Origin: Paraburkholderia silvatlantica
GTDB lineage: Bacteria > Pseudomonadota > Gammaproteobacteria > Burkholderiales > Burkholderiaceae
Direction of reading: 5' to 3'
DNA: 64,000 nt
Assembly: GCF_003096715.1 (NCBI RefSeq)
Contig: NZ_QEOL01000029.1
Coordinates: forward strand, 56,445-120,444
Shown: positions 60,898-64,000 of the stretch, piece after piece
Layout of the letters: each line of letters opens with the position of its first letter
How positions within the stretch are numbered: position 1 is the stretch's first letter
Translations under genes and position numbers: made by a program
The notes under the pieces: model-generated
The model's input: the letters and a program-made list of their open reading frames with translations, nothing else
The model's database searches: none
Told to the model about the DNA's origin: nothing

Positions 60898-61314
60898 CGT
60901 ATTCCCCACCATCGCGAGCGTGGCGTTCGCTGGTTCGGCATCGGCGAATGGCCCAAAGCCATTCTGATTCGGGTCGGCACCCTTCCTGTCATCATCATCG
61001 GGGCGATGTCGGGCGTGAAAAGCACGCCGCCCCTGTGCATCGAGGTTGCCCGCACGCTCGGTGCGAGCAGCGCGCAAATCTTCCGCAAGGTCGTGCTGCC
61101 TTCGGCAATGCTGAAGATCTTCACCGCGATGCGCGTGGGTATCGGCGTGGCGTGGATCTTTCCCGGTACGCGCCCTGTCGTGCTTTCGGCGCGACCGGGG
61201 CGGGTGGCTCTGGACGTACCCATCGAACTGGAAAGGCCGCGTACGCCTCAGGTTGCATTCGAACCGCAGTTCCTGGATCTGAAGAAACGCGCGATGGGAA
61301 TTCTCGCGCACTGA
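60898..61314 (+). pseudogene. ABC sulfonate/nitrate-type permease fragment fused to ATPase C-terminus
   Basis: Near 60898-60930 one frame gives VFPTIASVAFA, and the next gives WFGIGEWPKAILIRVG, CIEVARTLGASSAQIFRKVV and RVGIGVAWI, the cytoplasmic-loop region of an SsuC/TauC-type permease. In the same frame it runs straight into PVVLSARPGRVALDVPIEL and a final helix, the C-terminus of the partner ATPase (SsuB/TauB type). A deletion has joined the two genes and removed the ATPase core. There is no start codon or Walker motif. Confidence 0.75.
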
Positions 61315-61376
61315 TTGTGTTCGTCGGCTTCTTCGCGATCGAGCACGCGCGATGCCGGTGCCAGGCTCTTGCGGGA

Positions 61377-62780
61377 TCAGCGGCGAGCGGCCGCCGGCGC
61401 CATCGCAGAAGGCGAAGCGGCGACGCGCGCCTGCGTGTCGATGCGGCGGAAGACCAGTGCGGAGACGAGCGTGATTGCGCCCACGCCCGCGAAGCTCATG
61501 CGAAAACCGGGCGCAACCGATCCCCACTGCGCCTCGCCAAGGCTCACGAGCGCGCCGCCAATGGTGACGCCGAGTCCCATTGCGAGCATTTGCACCATGG
61601 AGAAGAGGCTGTTGCCGCTGCCGGCGTCCTCGTGGGAGAGGTCCTTGAGCGTGACACTGTTCATCGCGGCGAACTGCATCGAGTTGGCCGCGCCGAAGAT
61701 GGCCAGCACGGCAACCTCCACGGCGCCAGGCGTGCCACGCGAGATCAGTGCGAACGCAACGATCGATGCGCCCACGACCAGCGTGTTGACCAGCAGGAAC
61801 GTCTCGTAGCCGTAACGGCGGATCAGTGGCGCAATCCAGCGTTTGGCGACCGTTCCCGCAAGCGCGGCGGGCAGCATCATGAGACCCGAGCGCAACGGCG
61901 AGTAGCCGAGCTCGAGTTGCATGAGCAGCGGCACGAGAAACGGCACGGCACTCGAGCCGATGCGGCAGACGAGATTGCCGATCAGGCCGACGCTGAAATT
62001 CGGCTCGCCGAACAAGCGGAGCTTGAAAAGCGGATCGCGGCGGCCGCGTGCATACGCCACGTAAGCGAAGGCCGCCGCGATGCCGAGTGCGAAGAGCCCG
62101 GCGGACCACGCGGCGCGATGCGTCTGGACCGGTGTGTCGAAGGCCAGTGAGAGCGCAATCATGCACAGCGACACGAGTGTGCAGCCGGCGAGATCGAAGC
62201 GGGGCGCAGCGGTGCTCGACGCATTCGGCAGATAGCGGTGGACCGCGAACACGCCGGCGAGGCCGATCGGCACGTTGATCAGAAAGATCCAGTGCCATGA
62301 GATCGCCTGCACGAACCAGCCGCCGAGCGTCGGGCCGACGATCGGCCCCACCTGGCCCGCCACCGAAATGAGCGCGAGCGCCGAGACGTACTGCTCGCCG
62401 CTCACCGCACGCAGCACGGCGAGCCTGCCGATCGGCATTAGCATCGATCCGCCGATGCCCTGCAGCACGCGCGCGACCACGAGCTGCGCGAGCGTGTGCG
62501 CACTCGCGCAGCACAGCGAACCGATCACGAAGATCAGAATCGCGACGAAATAGACGCGGCGTGTGCCGAAACGGTCGGCAAGCCAGCCCGAAGCCGGCGT
62601 GAGCATGGCCATGGTCAGCGTGTATGCGACGATGACCGGCTGCATCACGAGCGGTCCTACGCCAAGGCTGCGCGCAATGGAGGGGAGTGCGGTATTGACG
62701 ATCGTCGTGTCGAGCGTCTGCATGAAAAAGGCCGCAGCGACGATCCATAGCAGCGCCGCGTGGCTCGAATTATTGTTCAT
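61377..62780 (-). CDS. DHA2-family MFS multidrug exporter
   Basis: 467 residues from ATG 62780. About 14 membrane segments; early LDTTIVNTALPSIARSLGV is the DHA2 motif D1, then WLADRFGTRRVYF (motif A) and RVLQGIGGSMLMPIGRL (motif B), and GPIVGPTLGGWF (motif C). The overall layout resembles MdtD. It should export drugs or organic compounds using the proton gradient. The divergent LysR-type regulator 146 bases away may control it. Confidence 0.9.
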   Translation of the reverse strand: MNNNSSHAALLWIVAAAFFMQTLDTTIVNTALPSIARSLGVGPLVMQPVIVAYTLTMAMLTPASGWLADRFGTRRVYFVAILIFVIGSLCCASAHTLAQLVVARVLQGIGGSMLMPIGRLAVLRAVSGEQYVSALALISVAGQVGPIVGPTLGGWFVQAISWHWIFLINVPIGLAGVFAVHRYLPNASSTAAPRFDLAGCTLVSLCMIALSLAFDTPVQTHRAAWSAGLFALGIAAAFAYVAYARGRRDPLFKLRLFGEPNFSVGLIGNLVCRIGSSAVPFLVPLLMQLELGYSPLRSGLMMLPAALAGTVAKRWIAPLIRRYGYETFLLVNTLVVGASIVAFALISRGTPGAVEVAVLAIFGAANSMQFAAMNSVTLKDLSHEDAGSGNSLFSMVQMLAMGLGVTIGGALVSLGEAQWGSVAPGFRMSFAGVGAITLVSALVFRRIDTQARVAASPSAMAPAAARR

Positions 62781-62926
62781 CTGGAACTTTCCGTCGCGCC
62801 GCGTTGGGGCAGGTACGGCATTGCGGCGCAATTATCATCAATGGCGTCATGATATTGTTACCATCGCTCATCGAGAACCCCAGCAGAGACTTTGACTGTC
62901 ATCGGCATTGCCGATAACCATCCGCC

Positions 62927-63787
62927 ATGCTCAATCCCATCTGGCTCAGGACCTTTGAGGCGGTCGCGCGTTGCCACAGCTTCACGGAAGCGGCGCGCCA
63001 GCTCGGACTGACGCAGTCGAGCGTAAGCGATCATGTGCGCCGGCTCGAAGCGGCGATCGGGCGCCGCCTCTTTATCCGCGATACGCATTCGCTCGCCATC
63101 ACTTCCGATGGCGAGGCGATGCTGGCGCATGCCGGCAGCATCCTGCAGGCGATCGACCGCGCCGAGTCGCAGTTCCGCGCGCCGCGCCTGCGCGGGCGGG
63201 TGCGGCTCGGCTGTTCCGACGACGTTGCGCTCGGCCCGCTGCCCGCCGTGCTGACAGCGTTTCGCAACGCGCATCCCGATGTGGAGCTGGAAATCACCAT
63301 CGGCATGACGGGCCGGCTTTACGAGCTGCTGGATTCGGGCGCGATCGACCTGATGGTGGGCAAGCGGCGACTGGGCGACAAACGCGGCGCGGTGCTCTTC
63401 ACCGGACGGCTCGAATGGCTCGCGCGCGCCGGCACGACGATGGATCTTGCGCAGCCGCTGCCGCTCATCCTTGTCGCCGAGCCGAGCGTGACGCGGGCCG
63501 TGGTGCTCGACGCGCTTGCGCAGACCGATTTCCGCTGGCAACTGGTATGCACGAGCAGCAGCCATTCGGGCTGCGTGGCGGCGGCGCGCGCCGGACTCGG
63601 CGTCACCGTGCGGCCTCAATATCTTGCCGCCCGCGGACTGGCGCCGCCTGTGAACGTCGCAAGCTTGCCGGCGCTGCCCAATGTGGAATTCATTGTGCTC
63701 GCAGGCAAGCGGCTTTCCCGCCCGGCGCAAACGCTGCTGCAACTCATGCACGACAGCGACTTGCGCGGTTCGTGGATTGGTGAGTGA
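62927..63787 (+). CDS. LysR-family transcriptional regulator
   Basis: 286 residues. The N-terminal helix-turn-helix is clear (FEAVARCHSFTEAARQLGLT, QSSVSDHVRRLEAAIG), followed by RLFIRDTHSLAITSDGEAML and a substrate-binding-type effector domain (RVRLGCSDDVALGPLPAVL). It is divergent from the DHA2 exporter, the usual arrangement for a LysR regulator and its target. No effector can be named. Confidence 0.92.
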   Translation: MLNPIWLRTFEAVARCHSFTEAARQLGLTQSSVSDHVRRLEAAIGRRLFIRDTHSLAITSDGEAMLAHAGSILQAIDRAESQFRAPRLRGRVRLGCSDDVALGPLPAVLTAFRNAHPDVELEITIGMTGRLYELLDSGAIDLMVGKRRLGDKRGAVLFTGRLEWLARAGTTMDLAQPLPLILVAEPSVTRAVVLDALAQTDFRWQLVCTSSSHSGCVAAARAGLGVTVRPQYLAARGLAPPVNVASLPALPNVEFIVLAGKRLSRPAQTLLQLMHDSDLRGSWIGE

Positions 63788-64000
63788 GCGGGAGGCGAGG
63801 ACGCAGGGAATCTTGGGGTGGCGCGCGGTTCAGGTGTCGGCGGATTCGAAAGTTTCTTTATTTGACATAATAAAAGTTATCGCATTTTTGACTGTTACGG
63901 CTTTTTAGATGGAATGGTCGCCTCCCGCCTTAACGGGCTATCCGACGCCACAGACTCGCATCCAGATCATGCGACATTGCTGGTTCGGCAGTCCAGCCGC

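Noticed and set aside
60844..62748. Long open frame (about 630 codons) overlapping the DHA2 exporter on the same strand
   Set aside because: Arg-rich shadow of the exporter reading frame; no recognisable motif, whereas the exporter frame has all MFS motifs.

Overview
The window looks like the chromosome (or a large secondary replicon) of a member of the Burkholderiaceae, most likely the Paraburkholderia/Burkholderia/Caballeronia group. The reasons are high GC with strongly biased codon use, several small protein families I associate with that group (DUF3079, DUF3564-like, MXKDX pentapeptide, Lys/Ala-rich DUF6496-type protein), and the catabolic gene content. I saw no rRNA, tRNA, CRISPR array, insertion sequence or prophage.

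Layout. 0-12 kb: end of an SDR gene, DUF3079 protein, penicillin-acylase-type Ntn hydrolase, a decayed Tlde1-type effector with an intact small membrane partner, a CSS-motif EAL phosphodiesterase, BamE-like lipoprotein, a periplasmic ClpP-like/LprI-like protein, a nuclease-like hypothetical, MltF. 12-15.6 kb: a hypochlorite/methionine-oxidation defence module (Met-rich peptide, YedY-type molybdoenzyme, b-type cytochrome, divergent SigF-NrsF pair) with two matching promoters. 15.6-24 kb: ClC channel, a D-amino-acid-type catabolic cluster (DauR-like regulator, ornithine cyclodeaminase family, binding protein, DadA-like oxidase), and a MASE2-GGDEF-EAL protein with a broken receiver gene. 24-30 kb: small proteins, an IclR regulator with a permease and binding protein, a DUF1223 protein behind a third SigF-type promoter, and a beta-propeller protein.

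30.3-40.2 kb: a guanidine utilisation operon headed by a guanidine-I (ykkC) riboswitch: ABC importer, the two carboxyguanidine-deiminase-type subunits (UAAP1/UAAP2), biotin-dependent guanidine/urea carboxylase and allophanate hydrolase, followed by a broken regulator. 40.7-47.9 kb: psuG, cysteine synthase, glutamine synthetase, a BON protein, and a universal stress protein with an FNR-type box.

48-59.3 kb: a sulfide/sulfane-sulfur island. A BigR/SqrR-like ArsR repressor lies upstream of two YeeE/YedE-type transporters. A divergent pair follows: FisR (sigma-54 activator with the three-cysteine sensor) against a persulfide dioxygenase / DUF442-SQR fusion / TauE operon with a sigma-54 promoter. 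SoeABC-type sulfite dehydrogenase comes after that. Together these would take sulfide to persulfide, sulfite and sulfate. 59.3-64 kb: two transporter remnants around a 3-hydroxyisobutyrate-dehydrogenase-family gene, a DHA2 multidrug exporter and a LysR regulator.

A recurring theme is gene decay. At least seven short remnants sit between intact genes: Tlde1 effector, binding protein, receiver domain, fadH, YafY-type regulator, MFS transporter, and an ABC permease/ATPase fusion.
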